From positions 44,562 to 108,561 of the forward strand of contig NZ_NPMN01000015.1 in NCBI RefSeq assembly GCF_002266425.1: 64,000 bases of DNA, in the 5' to 3' direction. Origin of the DNA: Tissierella sp. P1 (lineage in GTDB: Bacteria > Bacillota > Clostridia > Tissierellales > Tissierellaceae). Within the stretch, counting starts at the first letter, position 1, and the number at the start of each line of letters is the position of its first letter. Of the stretch, positions 1 to 9,857 are shown one piece after another. Below the pieces are notes generated by a model that saw only the letters and a list, made by a program, of their open reading frames with translations, was not told the DNA's origin and did no database searches. Both the position numbers and the translations under genes were made by a program.

Positions 1-1
1 A

Positions 2-973
2 ACTATACCTGTAATATTAGAGATAGCTGACGAAATGAATGAGTTATGCCCCGATGCATGGTTAATTAATTTCACAAATCCAGTTGGAATGGTTACGGAA
101 GCTTTAGCAAGATATTCAAAACATAGAAAATTTATTGGTCTTTGCAATACACCGGTGGGGATAGAGCGAGGTATTGCTAAGATTTTAGATATAGATCATA
201 GCAGAGTAAGAATTGATTTTGCTGGGTTAAATCATATGATATATGGATTTAACATATTTGTAGACAATCAAAATAAGACTTCGGAAGTTTTTGAAAGATT
301 TATCGAAAATTCTATTTTAGTTAATATGAAAAATATAGATCCAATGGAATGGGATGAGAAATTTTTAAAAGCGTTGAAATTAATTCCATGTCCATATCAT
401 AAATACTATTATAAACAGCGTGATATGCTGGAAAGTCAATTAAATCAATATAAAAATGGAATTACAAGGGCTGAGGAAGTTATAAAAACAGAATCCGAAT
501 TATTTAATATCTATAAAAATTCAGAATTAAATAGGAAACCTATTGAATTAGAAAAAAGAGGGGGCGCATATTACTCTGATGCAGCATGTAATTTAATATC
601 TTCGATTTATAATAATAAACGAGATTTACAGGTGGTAAGTACGATTAATGGAACTACAATTAAAGATTTTCCACCGGAGTATGCTATAGAAATTACTAGC
701 CGTATTACAAAAGATGGACCAGTACCCTATAAGTTTATAGATGAGTTTCCAGTCAGCATAAAAGGTTTAATCAATCAAATAAAAACCTTTGAAATACTTG
801 GAGCTGAAGCAGCTATGAAAGGCAATTATGATAAAGCATTGCTTGCCATTACATTAAATCCTCTTATAGCTAATGATATTCTGGGACATAGGCTATTAGA
901 TGAGATGCTTGAGTCTAATAAGGAATACCTGCCAAGGTTCTTTAACAAAGAATTCCATAGAGAAAATCAATAA
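2..973 (+). CDS. 6-phospho-beta-glucosidase, GH4 family (5' end cut by window)
   Basis: The reading frame is open from base 2, so the start lies outside the window; about 323 residues are visible against roughly 440 for family 4 glycosidases, and the N-terminal Rossmann loop is missing. Visible family marks are NFTNP near the left edge, GLCNTP (its Cys binds the catalytic Mn2+ in GH4 enzymes) and GLNHM (metal-binding His). GH4 enzymes use NAD+ and a divalent metal to cleave phosphorylated disaccharides delivered by a PTS. The gene ends 13 bases before a Lac-type IIA gene, which fits hydrolysis of a PTS-imported beta-glucoside or amino-sugar glycoside in the cytoplasm. The exact substrate cannot be read from the sequence; a 6-phospho-alpha-glycosidase is less likely. 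Confidence 0.85.
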   Translation, partial: TIPVILEIADEMNELCPDAWLINFTNPVGMVTEALARYSKHRKFIGLCNTPVGIERGIAKILDIDHSRVRIDFAGLNHMIYGFNIFVDNQNKTSEVFERFIENSILVNMKNIDPMEWDEKFLKALKLIPCPYHKYYYKQRDMLESQLNQYKNGITRAEEVIKTESELFNIYKNSELNRKPIELEKRGGAYYSDAACNLISSIYNNKRDLQVVSTINGTTIKDFPPEYAIEITSRITKDGPVPYKFIDEFPVSIKGLINQIKTFEILGAEAAMKGNYDKALLAITLNPLIANDILGHRLLDEMLESNKEYLPRFFNKEFHRENQ

Positions 974-986
974 AGGAGAGATTAGA

Positions 987-1319
987 ATGGATTTAGAACT
1001 TACAATAATAAATATAATAAATTTCAGTGGGGAAGCTAGAAGTTTCTGTATGGAAGCCATTGGATATGCTAAAAGCGGAGAATCTAAAAAGGCAAGAGAT
1101 GCTATGGAAGAAGCTAATAATAAATTATCAGAAGCCCATAAAAGTCAAACTTCATTGATACAAGAAGAGGCAAGGGGAGAAGGAAAACCTATTTCACTCC
1201 TATTGGTTCATGCTCAGGATCATTTAATGAACGCTATTACTGTAAGAGATATGGCAAATGAATTTATAGAGTTATACCAAATAATAAAAGAGTTAAGAGG
1301 AGAAAGAAATCATGGTTAA
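987..1319 (+). CDS. PTS lactose/cellobiose-family IIA component
   Basis: A 110-residue all-helical IIA protein of the lactose/N,N'-diacetylchitobiose family. It takes phosphate from HPr-His15 and passes it to a IIB protein. The motif HAQDHLM at residues 75-81 carries the phospho-accepting His75 and the metal-binding Asp78 three residues later, as in Lactococcus EIIA-Lac. The start at 987 is chosen because AAAGGAGAG lies just upstream; an in-frame ATG at 900 would sit inside the preceding gene. The stop overlaps the next gene by 8 bases. The IIB and IIC subunits are not in the window and may be encoded to the left. Confidence 0.9.
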   Translation: MDLELTIINIINFSGEARSFCMEAIGYAKSGESKKARDAMEEANNKLSEAHKSQTSLIQEEARGEGKPISLLLVHAQDHLMNAITVRDMANEFIELYQIIKELRGERNHG

Positions 1320-2391
1320 ACTAGGAGTATCTGTTTATCCAGATAAATCTAATTTGGAAGACAATAAAAGATATCTCAAATTAGCATCAGAATATGGATT
1401 TAGCAGGGTATTTTTCAATTTTTTGACTGTTGAAAATGAAGAGATATTAGAGAGATTCAAGGAAATAGTCAAATTTGCTAGAGAATTAAAAATGGAGATT
1501 ATAGCAGACGTTGCTCCTAAGGTTTTTAAGGATTTAAATATAGATTATAAAGATTTAAAGATATTCAGTGATATAGGGCTTACAGGAATTAGATTAGATA
1601 TGGGCTTTAGTGGCAATGAAGAAAGTATAATGTCATTCAACCCTTATGGATTAAAGATAGAATTAAATATTAGTAGTGGCACAAAGTACTTAGACAATGT
1701 TATGAGCTATCTACCTAACAAAGATAATATAATTGGGTGTCATAATTTTTACCCTCATAGATATACGGGAATATCTAGAGTCCATTTTATGAAGACCACA
1801 GAAGAATTTAAGAAGTATGGACTTAGAACTGCCGCCTTCGTTTCATCCAATGAAGCAAGTTTTGGTCCTTGGAATGTAAATGAAGGACTGCCCACTATGG
1901 AAGAGCATAGAGAACTACCTATTGAAGTTCAAGTCAAGGATCTAATAAATACTGGACTAATTGATGATATTATTATTTCTAACTGTTTTGCATCAGAAGA
2001 AGAATTAAAGACCTTAGCTTCTCTTAATAAAGATATTTTAGAGTTAAATGTAGAGATAGATGAAAACCTTCCAGAAGTGGAGAGGAATATTTTATTAAAT
2101 GAGCTTCATTTTAACAGAGGAGATGTTTCTGAATATATGATTAGATCCACTCAGTCTAGAGTAAAGTATAAAGGATATGAATTTAAATTGCTTAATCCTA
2201 GGGATATGAAGACGGGTGATATTGTAATTGAGTCTAACTTATATGCACATTATGCTGGAGAAGTACATTTGGTTTTAAAACCTATGAAAAACAGCAATAG
2301 ATCTTCAGTGGTTGGAAAAGTTATTGATGAAGAAATATTTTTACTTGACTACATAAAACCATGGCAAAAATTTAGGCTTAAGCTAAAGTAA
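1312..2391 (+). CDS. MupG/DUF871-family 6-phospho-N-acetylmuramidase-like protein
   Basis: A 359-residue protein with the two-part layout of the DUF871/MupG family (CAZy GH170): an N-terminal TIM-barrel-like region (about residues 1-240, beginning LGVSVYPDKS) and a small C-terminal beta domain (about 250-359, including FNRGDVSEYMIRSTQSR). The characterised member, Staphylococcus aureus MupG, cleaves MurNAc-6-phosphate-GlcNAc during cell-wall recycling. The gene is translationally coupled to the IIA gene (8-base overlap) and follows a GH4 gene, so a role in processing a PTS-imported phospho-disaccharide is likely. The family call is firm; the precise substrate is inferred. Confidence 0.8.
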   Translation: MVKLGVSVYPDKSNLEDNKRYLKLASEYGFSRVFFNFLTVENEEILERFKEIVKFARELKMEIIADVAPKVFKDLNIDYKDLKIFSDIGLTGIRLDMGFSGNEESIMSFNPYGLKIELNISSGTKYLDNVMSYLPNKDNIIGCHNFYPHRYTGISRVHFMKTTEEFKKYGLRTAAFVSSNEASFGPWNVNEGLPTMEEHRELPIEVQVKDLINTGLIDDIIISNCFASEEELKTLASLNKDILELNVEIDENLPEVERNILLNELHFNRGDVSEYMIRSTQSRVKYKGYEFKLLNPRDMKTGDIVIESNLYAHYAGEVHLVLKPMKNSNRSSVVGKVIDEEIFLLDYIKPWQKFRLKLK

Positions 2392-2422
2392 TGAAAATAG
2401 ATATGAGTTAGGAGTTGATCTT

Positions 2423-2686
2423 ATGGTCCAAAGGGAAATAGTATTACTAAATGATACAGGATTACATGCCAGGCCAGCATCTATGATTGTAAAAGAGGCT
2501 GCTAAATACATCAGTGAAATAAAAATTATTAAAAATGAAAAGGAATATAATGCTAAAAGTATAATGAGTATATTAAGTATGGGTGCTATAAAGGGGGATT
2601 GCCTTGTAATAAGAGCTATAGGTGAAGACGAAGAAAAGGCAGTGGAAGAACTAGGAGATTTCATTGAGAATAAGATAATGGATTAG
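2423..2686 (+). CDS. ptsH: Phosphocarrier protein HPr
   Basis: An 87-residue HPr. TGLHARPAS places the enzyme I phosphorylation site at His15, and AKSIMS places the regulatory Ser at exactly position 46, the target of HPr kinase in Gram-positive carbon catabolite repression. TTAGGAG precedes the ATG. The gene sits between sugar-specific genes and ptsI, 12 bases before the latter, so general and specific PTS functions appear to share an operon. The spacing of both phosphorylation sites makes a Crh-type variant lacking His15 impossible. Confidence 0.95.
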   Translation: MVQREIVLLNDTGLHARPASMIVKEAAKYISEIKIIKNEKEYNAKSIMSILSMGAIKGDCLVIRAIGEDEEKAVEELGDFIENKIMD

Positions 2687-2698
2687 GAGGAGATCTTT

Positions 2699-4420
2699 GT
2701 GAAAGGTTTAGGAACTTCAGTAGGCATTGGCATAGGAAAGGTTCTAATATATAAAGAGCCTGAGATAAAGATTTCTAAAAATAGTATTTTTGATAGTGAG
2801 CAAGAAATAGAAAGATTAAATCAATCTATCCATAAAGCTATAATAGAGATAGATAATATATACAATATAACCTTAGAGAAAGTAGGGGGGCCAGAAGCAG
2901 AAATATTTGCTGCTCACAAGATGATATTAGAAGATCCAGAATATATTAGTGCTATAAAAGAGAAAATATTAACTGATAATGTAAATAGCGAATGGGCAGT
3001 TAGGGAAATAACTAATTCTTATATTTCACTTTTTCAAGAGATGGAGGATGAATATCTAAGGGCAAGGGCTGTTGATATAAAGGATGTATCCGATAGGGTT
3101 CTAAGGATATTATTAAATATAGAAACTAAGGATTTATCCCTAATAAATAGGGAAACCATAATTGTTGCTAGAGATTTGACTCCGTCAGATACAGCTCAAA
3201 TAAACAAAGATATGGTAGTTGGAATTGTGACAGAAGTAGGTGGCCGCACATCCCATACATCAATAATGGCAAGAACTATGAATATTCCTGCAATATGCGG
3301 AGTAAAAGATATTACTGATATAGTAAAAGAAGATGATTTAATGATTATCAATGGTTCAACTGGAGACATTATCGTAAATCCCACTGTAAATGAAGTTATA
3401 TTATATAGGAAAGAAAAGGAGGACCTAGAGAAGCTGAGAAAAGAATTGGAAAAATTAAAAGGACAAGAATCCATATCTAAAGACGGATATAAGGTAGAAC
3501 TAGCTGGAAATATAGGAACTTTACAGGATATAGATAAGGTAATAGAGAATGATGGTGAGGGAGTAGGACTCTACAGAACGGAGTTTCTTTATATGTATAA
3601 TGATAAGCTTCCCACAGAGGAGGAACAGTTTGAAGCTTATAAAATAGTTGCAGAAAGACTAAAAGGAAAGCCCTTAGTCATTAGAACTTTGGATGTGGGG
3701 GGGGATAAGGATATTCCTTATTTAAATATTCCAAAAGAAATGAATCCATTTTTAGGATATAGAGCAATAAGATTTTGCTTAGATAATGAGGGAATATTCA
3801 TTACTCAAATAAGAGCTATTTTAAGGGCAAGTGCATATGGAAATGTAAAGATAATGTTTCCTATGATTTCAAATATAGAGGAATTAAGAGAAAGTAAATT
3901 GATAGTTGAGGGAGTTAAAGAAGAGCTAAGGAAAGAGAATATTGAGTTCAACCAAAATATAGAAATAGGAATTATGGTTGAGATTCCTGCCGTAGCAATA
4001 CATTCAAGGCAATTTGCTAAAGAAGTTGATTTCTTCAGTATAGGAACAAACGATTTGATTCAATATACCTTGGCAGTGGATAGGGGAAATCAAAAGATAT
4101 CTAATCTATATAATCAATTTCATCCAGCCATATTGTCCTTAATAAAAATGACTATAGATAATGGACATAAAGAAGGTATCTGGGTAGGAATGTGCGGCGA
4201 GGTTGCAGGTGATGAAAAGCTTATACCTATACTTTTAGCAATGGGGTTAGATGAATTTAGTATGAGTGCTTCATCTATATTGAAGGCTAGACATTTAATC
4301 AGGAATACCTCGAAAAAAGAGATCGAAGAAAAATTAGACTATATACTAGACCTGCCTACGGCAGATGAGGTGGAGAAGTATATTGATGAAAATATAATAT
4401 CTAATGATTTAGATATATAG
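2699..4420 (+). CDS. ptsI: PTS enzyme I (phosphoenolpyruvate-protein phosphotransferase)
   Basis: A 573-residue cytoplasmic enzyme that autophosphorylates from PEP and donates phosphate to HPr. The active-site histidine is His186 in GGRTSHTSIMAR. Downstream are the PEP-binding barrel motifs GLYRTEFLYM, RTLDVGGDKD and FFSIGTNDLIQYTLAVDR, and the catalytic Cys in GMCGEVAGD near the C-terminus. Length matches the family. The start is GTG behind TTAGGAGGAG. It is the last gene of the PTS operon and is followed directly by a terminator hairpin. Confidence 0.95.
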   Translation: MKGLGTSVGIGIGKVLIYKEPEIKISKNSIFDSEQEIERLNQSIHKAIIEIDNIYNITLEKVGGPEAEIFAAHKMILEDPEYISAIKEKILTDNVNSEWAVREITNSYISLFQEMEDEYLRARAVDIKDVSDRVLRILLNIETKDLSLINRETIIVARDLTPSDTAQINKDMVVGIVTEVGGRTSHTSIMARTMNIPAICGVKDITDIVKEDDLMIINGSTGDIIVNPTVNEVILYRKEKEDLEKLRKELEKLKGQESISKDGYKVELAGNIGTLQDIDKVIENDGEGVGLYRTEFLYMYNDKLPTEEEQFEAYKIVAERLKGKPLVIRTLDVGGDKDIPYLNIPKEMNPFLGYRAIRFCLDNEGIFITQIRAILRASAYGNVKIMFPMISNIEELRESKLIVEGVKEELRKENIEFNQNIEIGIMVEIPAVAIHSRQFAKEVDFFSIGTNDLIQYTLAVDRGNQKISNLYNQFHPAILSLIKMTIDNGHKEGIWVGMCGEVAGDEKLIPILLAMGLDEFSMSASSILKARHLIRNTSKKEIEEKLDYILDLPTADEVEKYIDENIISNDLDI

Positions 4421-4449
4421 AAAAGCTAAGAGGAATCTTAGCTTTTTTG
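4421..4449 (+). terminator. Rho-independent terminator of the PTS operon
   Basis: AAAAGCTAAG, a 6-base loop, then CTTAGCTTTTTT: a 10-bp stem followed by a T run, starting at the base after the ptsI stop codon. Confidence 0.9.
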
Positions 4450-4468
4450 CTTATAAAAAAGTTTTTCA

Positions 4469-4487
4469 ACTTCATACAAAGTACAAA
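4469..4487 (+). promoter_or_regulatory. 17-bp element shared with the ABC operon (copy 1)
   Basis: ACTTCATACAAAGTACA lies about 40 bases before the response regulator start. A copy with 16 of 17 bases identical is at 6708-6724, in front of the ABC transporter operon. The two-component system lies between the copies, so a response-regulator binding site that controls both its own operon and the transporter is the simplest reading. This is inference from position and repetition. Confidence 0.5.
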
Positions 4488-4523
4488 TAGAAATGCTATA
4501 CTGTTTTATATGAGGTGGTGGAT

Positions 4524-5189
4524 TTGAAACGTATTTTAATCGTAGAAGACGATGGTGATATACAAGAATTGCTACAAAATTTTTTGGAGGCAGCGAATTA
4601 TATTGTTACTTTAGCCAGTGATGGTGTGGAGGCTATTTCCAGATTCCATGAAAAGAAGTATGATCTCGTTCTATTAGATGTACTGCTGCCTAAAATTGAC
4701 GGATACAGTATATGCGAATTGATCCGTAAAGAAAGTACGGTACCTATTATTATGGTAACAGCCTTAGATAGTGAAGCAAATCAGATTAAGGGCTTTGATC
4801 TGGAAATAGACGACTATGTCACAAAACCTTTTTCTATGGAGATTTTATTACGCAAGATTTCAGTAGTGCTGCGGCGTACAGCTGCTAAGCCCAGATGTAA
4901 TCAAATTTCTTATCAGGGACTTATATTGGATATTGATGGATACCAGATCTGTATGAATGGGAAGATAATTGACCTGACCTTACGGGAGTTTGAACTGCTT
5001 CGGGAGCTTTTGATCCATCAAGGTAAGGTACTTACCAGACAAATGCTATTAAATCGTCTATGGGAATATGACTTTTACGGGGATGAGCGTGTGGTGGATA
5101 CACATATTAAAAATCTGAGGAAAAAGCTTGGCGTTGATTATATCGAGACCATAAGAGGGGTGGGTTATCGTATTGATAAAGAAAATTAG
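4524..5189 (+). CDS. OmpR-family response regulator
   Basis: A 221-residue regulator with a receiver domain (acidic pocket VEDDGD near residue 10, phospho-accepting Asp52 in LVLLDVLLP, Lys in YVTKPF) followed by an OmpR/PhoB winged-helix domain ending VDTHIKNLRKKLG...ETIRGVGYRI. I choose the TTG start because GAGGTGG lies five bases upstream; a GTG nine bases earlier has no Shine-Dalgarno. Its end overlaps the histidine kinase start. It probably controls the adjacent ABC/M1-peptidase exporter, since both operons carry the same 17-bp element. Confidence 0.9.
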   Translation: MKRILIVEDDGDIQELLQNFLEAANYIVTLASDGVEAISRFHEKKYDLVLLDVLLPKIDGYSICELIRKESTVPIIMVTALDSEANQIKGFDLEIDDYVTKPFSMEILLRKISVVLRRTAAKPRCNQISYQGLILDIDGYQICMNGKIIDLTLREFELLRELLIHQGKVLTRQMLLNRLWEYDFYGDERVVDTHIKNLRKKLGVDYIETIRGVGYRIDKEN

Positions 5190-6663
5190 AAGTAGCTTAA
5201 CGATAAAAATATTTCTTATGACTAGTTTACTATTAGCTCTTGCATGTGTATTTACATATTCTTTTATTGCATGGTTTATGCCTCTTACTTATACTTCAGA
5301 TTTGAGTATCCAACTAGATAGGAAACTACAGAAACTAGTGAATGAACTAAAGAATACCGATCTTCAAAACTGTGAAGATATTTTTGAGCGATTTATCATG
5401 GAAGTTGGTTCTAATGTTGGAATAAATTTTGAGATATTGGATGCACAAGGCAATTCCATAGATATTCCCATTAATCGCGAGACTTCTTATATACACAATG
5501 GTGTTTTTATTGGAGTAATGATTACTGAGTCGGAATCAACGATTACTGAATCGGAGTCCATAAGCAATATGACTGTAACATCCATAGGAGATAGTATGTC
5601 TATGACAACTAACAAAGAATATCCTTTTACCTTCGTTGATTCAGATGATCAGTATGTGCTAGTGGTATCGAGTGTTCTACAGGGTGTCAATCAAGCAGTA
5701 GAAGCACTGGAGAGGATTCTCCTGTGGCTGATTGTAACAATCCTGTGTATCTCCTTTCTCGGCTCTTTATTCTATTCTAGATATGTGACTCGTCCCATTA
5801 TAAAACTTAGCGGTATTTCTAAAAGGATGTCAAATTTGGAATTTGACTGGCATTGTAAAGATAATCGTAAGGATGAAATCGGTGTATTGGCACACAGTCT
5901 CAATGAATTATCACGGCGTTTGTCAAATGCTTTAAGGGAATTGCAGCAAGCGAATATAGAGCTGAAAAGTGATATTGATAGGGAGCGAGAGTTAGAGCGT
6001 AAACGAATGGAATTTTTCTCAGCAGTTTCCCATGAACTAAAAACCCCTATAACGGTTATTAAGGGACAGATTGAGGGAATGCTGCTGCATGTAGGGGTTT
6101 ATAAGGATAGGGACAAATATCTCTCCCGAGCATTAACTGTAGCAGGAACAATGGAGGAATTAGTTCAAGAGATACTAACAATTTCACGCATGGAAACCTA
6201 TGAATTCTCTTTACATAAGGAGGAGTTAGATTTCTCTAAGCTTGTGCATAAACAGATTTTAGAGCACGCAGAACTTCTAGAAAAGAAGAACCTTATACTC
6301 AAAACAGAAATTGATGAATATATCCCAATTGTTGCCGATTTTGCTATGATTAATAAAGTGCTTGTAAATCTTATCTCCAATGCGGCATACTATTCACCTG
6401 AAAACCAATTAATTCGTATTAAGGCTAAGGCTGAGGAATCTGGTATGTTATTCATCATTGAGAACACTGGTATTCATATTCCACAGGAGGTATTGCCACG
6501 GTTGTTTGAGGCCTTTTATCGTGTAGAACAATCACGTAATCGTCAGAGTGGGGGTAGCGGCTTGGGATTATATATTGTAAAAATGATTCTAGAGCAACAT
6601 GGAGCAGACTATAAAATTGAAAACACAGCCGATGGAGTGCAATTTACTTTTAAACTGAAATAA
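5173..6663 (+). CDS. Membrane sensor histidine kinase
   Basis: A 496-residue sensor kinase. A membrane segment lies at about residues 12-34, an extracytoplasmic sensor region follows to about 180, then a second membrane segment at about 182-206 and a HAMP region. The dimerisation box FSAVSHELKTPI has the phospho-accepting His287, and the ATP-binding domain has NLISNAAYYS and GGSGLGLYIVK. Start is TTG, overlapping the regulator by 17 bases. The sensor region contains a 21-bp tandem duplication (5521-5562) encoding ITESEST-ITESESI, a low-complexity Ser/Thr/Glu stretch unlike the rest. The signal sensed is unknown. Confidence 0.9.
   Translation: MIKKIRSSLTIKIFLMTSLLLALACVFTYSFIAWFMPLTYTSDLSIQLDRKLQKLVNELKNTDLQNCEDIFERFIMEVGSNVGINFEILDAQGNSIDIPINRETSYIHNGVFIGVMITESESTITESESISNMTVTSIGDSMSMTTNKEYPFTFVDSDDQYVLVVSSVLQGVNQAVEALERILLWLIVTILCISFLGSLFYSRYVTRPIIKLSGISKRMSNLEFDWHCKDNRKDEIGVLAHSLNELSRRLSNALRELQQANIELKSDIDRERELERKRMEFFSAVSHELKTPITVIKGQIEGMLLHVGVYKDRDKYLSRALTVAGTMEELVQEILTISRMETYEFSLHKEELDFSKLVHKQILEHAELLEKKNLILKTEIDEYIPIVADFAMINKVLVNLISNAAYYSPENQLIRIKAKAEESGMLFIIENTGIHIPQEVLPRLFEAFYRVEQSRNRQSGGSGLGLYIVKMILEQHGADYKIENTADGVQFTFKLK
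5521..5562 (+). repeat. 21-bp tandem duplication in the sensor kinase
   Basis: Two adjacent 21-base units differing at only a few bases, encoding two copies of ITESES(T/I) in the extracytoplasmic region. It keeps the reading frame. Confidence 0.75.
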
Positions 6664-6707
6664 ATAACGTTTGGGAACATTTTGCTTCCTAGACGTTGTT
6701 TTTTTAG
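6664..6707 (+). terminator. Terminator after the two-component operon
   Basis: AACGTTTGGGAA and TTCCTAGACGTT form a 12-bp stem (with G-U pairs) around a short loop, followed by a run of T. Confidence 0.85.
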
Positions 6708-6724
6708 ACTTCATACAAACTACA
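6708..6724 (+). promoter_or_regulatory. 17-bp element shared with the two-component operon (copy 2)
   Basis: ACTTCATACAAACTACA, differing from the copy at 4469 by one base. It lies about 75 bases upstream of the ABC ATPase start and immediately downstream of the terminator. Confidence 0.5.
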
Positions 6725-6799
6725 TATTAACAACAAAGAAACCTCAAACTGTTTTGTTATCCTGTTCTTGTATATAAAACAAGAAAGGATGATATATCT

Positions 6800-7666
6800 A
6801 TGAAGATTTCTGTTCAAAATCTGAATATGACTTATCCAACAGGGAAAAAGGCGTTGCAGGATGTTTCCCTTGAAATGCAAAGTCCTAATTTCATTGGTTT
6901 ACTAGGCCCTAATGGTGCAGGAAAATCCACTCTGATGAAGTTATTGGTTGCGGGACTACTGCCTACTACAGGAGAAATACGGTTGGATGATGTACCACTG
7001 GTTAAAAATGAAAAAAAACTCAAGGCTGCTTTAGGGTATCTTCCTCAGAAATTTGGATTATATGACGAGTTGACTGTCTGGCAGTTCCTTGATTATATGT
7101 CAGCCTTGAAGGGGATTAAAGAGAGCAAGGCTGAAATAGAAAGAGTCATTCGGGAGACCAATCTTACTGAAAAGCGAAAGGCACGGATAAATACATTATC
7201 TGGTGGCCAACGTCAGCGTGTTGGAATTGCACAAGCGCTTTTAGGCAGTCCTCAGTTTCTGATATTTGACGAACCAACGGTAGGGCTTGATCCAGAGGAG
7301 CGTATTAATTTTCGTAACCTTTTTTCTAAGAATGCACAGGATAAAATAGTGCTGCTTTCCACACATATTATTGAGGATGTCCAGTCCGTCTGCAATCGGC
7401 TCATTGTTATGAATCATGGAAGAATATTGTTTGATGGACGATCTGAGGAATTAATTCGGTCAGCATATGGACATGTAGGAGTGTACAATAAAGAAATTCA
7501 GGAAAATGAAGAACATGGATTTAAAGTGACTGCTCGTATGACTACTGCCAATGGTATATCTTGTCGAATTGTTGCGGGGGTATTGCCTGATTTTGCACAT
7601 CCGACGGAACCAAACTTAGAAGATGCATACATATATTTGATTGAAAATGGGGAGGAGGGACGATGA
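6800..7666 (+). CDS. ABC transporter ATP-binding protein
   Basis: A 288-residue ABC ATPase with Walker A GPNGAGKST (residues 36-44), signature LSGGQRQRVG, Walker B LIFDEPTVGLDPE and the H-loop LLSTHI. The sequence AAAGGATG precedes the ATG. The stop overlaps the start of the following permease by four bases (ATGA). With the two permeases downstream it forms a type usually annotated as an ABC-2-like exporter with a fused M1 peptidase domain. Substrate unknown; peptides or envelope-active compounds are plausible given the neighbouring sensor kinase. Confidence 0.92.
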   Translation: MKISVQNLNMTYPTGKKALQDVSLEMQSPNFIGLLGPNGAGKSTLMKLLVAGLLPTTGEIRLDDVPLVKNEKKLKAALGYLPQKFGLYDELTVWQFLDYMSALKGIKESKAEIERVIRETNLTEKRKARINTLSGGQRQRVGIAQALLGSPQFLIFDEPTVGLDPEERINFRNLFSKNAQDKIVLLSTHIIEDVQSVCNRLIVMNHGRILFDGRSEELIRSAYGHVGVYNKEIQENEEHGFKVTARMTTANGISCRIVAGVLPDFAHPTEPNLEDAYIYLIENGEEGR

Positions 7667-9857
7667 ATTTTTTATCCTATTTTCGAGTGGAAGTAAATCG
7701 TATCTTCCGTTCGAAAACTACATGGTTCATTATAGCTCTTTCTGTTCTTGTACCCCTTGGTGGATATAATCTGTCTGGACCTGTTCCGCCATTGACTACT
7801 GCTTCACGATTTATTGCTAATCCGGTATTAATAGGGGCTTTAGGTGGCGCGATATTGTTTGCTTTGTTGACCCTATTTGAATTGAATAGAGTACATAAAA
7901 ATCTTACTGCAGAATTGACTGATACAATAGTCTCTCCCCATATATTAAATATTGCACGATTATTTGGGGTAATTGTATCAGCAACAGTTACTGTCTTAGT
8001 GGCTACAATTGTGCATTTACCTTATACTGTATTGAAAATGGGTGATATTTTTAATTTGAAGATATATTTGAACAGTTATTTTATTTTAATGTTGCCTTCA
8101 CTTTGGATTTCTATTCTAGCTATAGCAGCATTTTATCAGATTATCCATCGAACTGACCTTAGCTTTGTATTATTCATTGTATTTTTCCTACTTAGCACTA
8201 GTCGATGGTTTGCCGATGATTACATTCTTCGTTGGGTAAATCCGTTAGTTCCTATTTTATCAGATGATTTCAGTAATGCCCAGGTATTTCGTATGGCATC
8301 CTACAACCGCCTGTTTTGGTTCTCAATCCTGATTGGCATATGGCTTCTATCCATGTTATGTGTTCGAAGATATGGCAAAGGACTACTTGGCTCTTTGATT
8401 CGTAATGGACGTAGAATTTATATTCCTTTGCTATCTGTAACTTTGATTATAGGTGGATATTATATGTATGTAAATCAGCCTTATGTAGACCACAGTCCAC
8501 TAGATTGGCAGAATATAGATACTTCTTTAAATATAAATGAAGAGTTTACAAAGTTAGCTCTAAAGGATACAAGCATCGATATTAACTTCAACACAAAGAG
8601 AGGGACACTATCTGGAACTGCGATTTACCATATTCAAAATGAAAATACTGTTTCCCCAAAATGTCGCTTGGGGATTAATCCAGGATATACCATTAAGCAA
8701 ATCACGGCCAATGGGGAAGAGGTGGCCTTTTCTGATTTGAATAATGACACCAATAACTTTAAATATGTTATCTTTGAATTACCTCCTGAAAAGGATATAG
8801 AGCTATCTATAGATTATGGGGGAATGCATCAGATATGGTCGGTGGTGGTGTCTACATTTGGAGGGTCACATATTGGTGACAATTATATTGATCTGGGTGG
8901 AAAGGACTTAGCCCCTATATTAGAAATTCCATCATCAGAAGAAGGAGGTCAGATTACAGGACGGTTTACAATTCCCGAGAATCTGAATTTGATAGCAACT
9001 GGCGATACAGTAAAGCTATTATCGGAAAATGATGATGGAACCAAGACTTGGCTTGCTCATGATACTGGTAGTCGATTAAATATTTTTGCAGGTGATTATG
9101 TGAAGTTGGAAATAGATGGTGGTAATATGCCAGTTGAGTTTTATTATAGTAGTAAGCATCAAAAAGTTATGGAAAAGATGGATGCACAAAATATAATGGA
9201 GCATACAATTGCCTATTGCACTGACCATTATGGTCCATTACTTTTTGCCACACCTGGATATCCATTCAAAATTATACAAAGTTCGGCTTTCTTATTTGGG
9301 GGAGGTGCAATCAAAAATTGTAGTTTCATGGGCGAAATCTATTTCAGTGATGAGAATTTGAATAACAAGCAACATGGTGCATCCAGTGGTGAAGTGTTAT
9401 CCCATGAGATTGCTCATCAATGGTGGGGATTGAGTGCACAGTCTATGGATATGGAAAATCTAGACTGGACTGATGAGGGGGTTACTGTTTACACTACTTA
9501 CAGAATTGCAAAAGAAAAATTTGGTGCTGAATATGCACAAAAAAATTATGTAGAAGTTTGGAAACAAGAAGTAAAGGATCAAAAAAATAACTTTTATAAT
9601 AGACATCCTGAATATCTGGACATCCTTCCGGAAAAATATGCTGCTAGACTATATTCCAGTAATACAGGCACAAATATGTATAGTGTCATGCCACTTACAA
9701 TCTATAAAGCCGCTGAGTTGGTGGGGGAGAGGAGAGAATAGATGAAATTTTGGCAGAATTGTATCAAAATGGTGGTACAGAAATGCCTCCCTATATCACT
9801 TACAATGATTTTTTAGAAGCCTGTGGACTAAGAAAGGAGGAGTTAATCATTGACTAA
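7663..9857 (+). CDS. ABC permease fused to an M1-family aminopeptidase domain (one apparent frameshift)
   Basis: The N-terminal ~270 residues hold about six membrane segments. The rest is a peptidase M1-like domain with the zinc motif HEIAHQWWG (His581, Glu582, His585) and a downstream acidic DEGVTVY. Read literally the frame stops at 9741. From there the next frame encodes 37 more residues (ILAELYQNGG...CGLRKEELIID, stop at 9857) that continue the family's C-terminus. The break is at a run of five G near 9723-9727; one extra G would restore one frame of about 731 residues. I therefore treat it as one gene, with a base-calling error more likely than true truncation. The end overlaps the next permease by eight bases. 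Confidence 0.85.
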
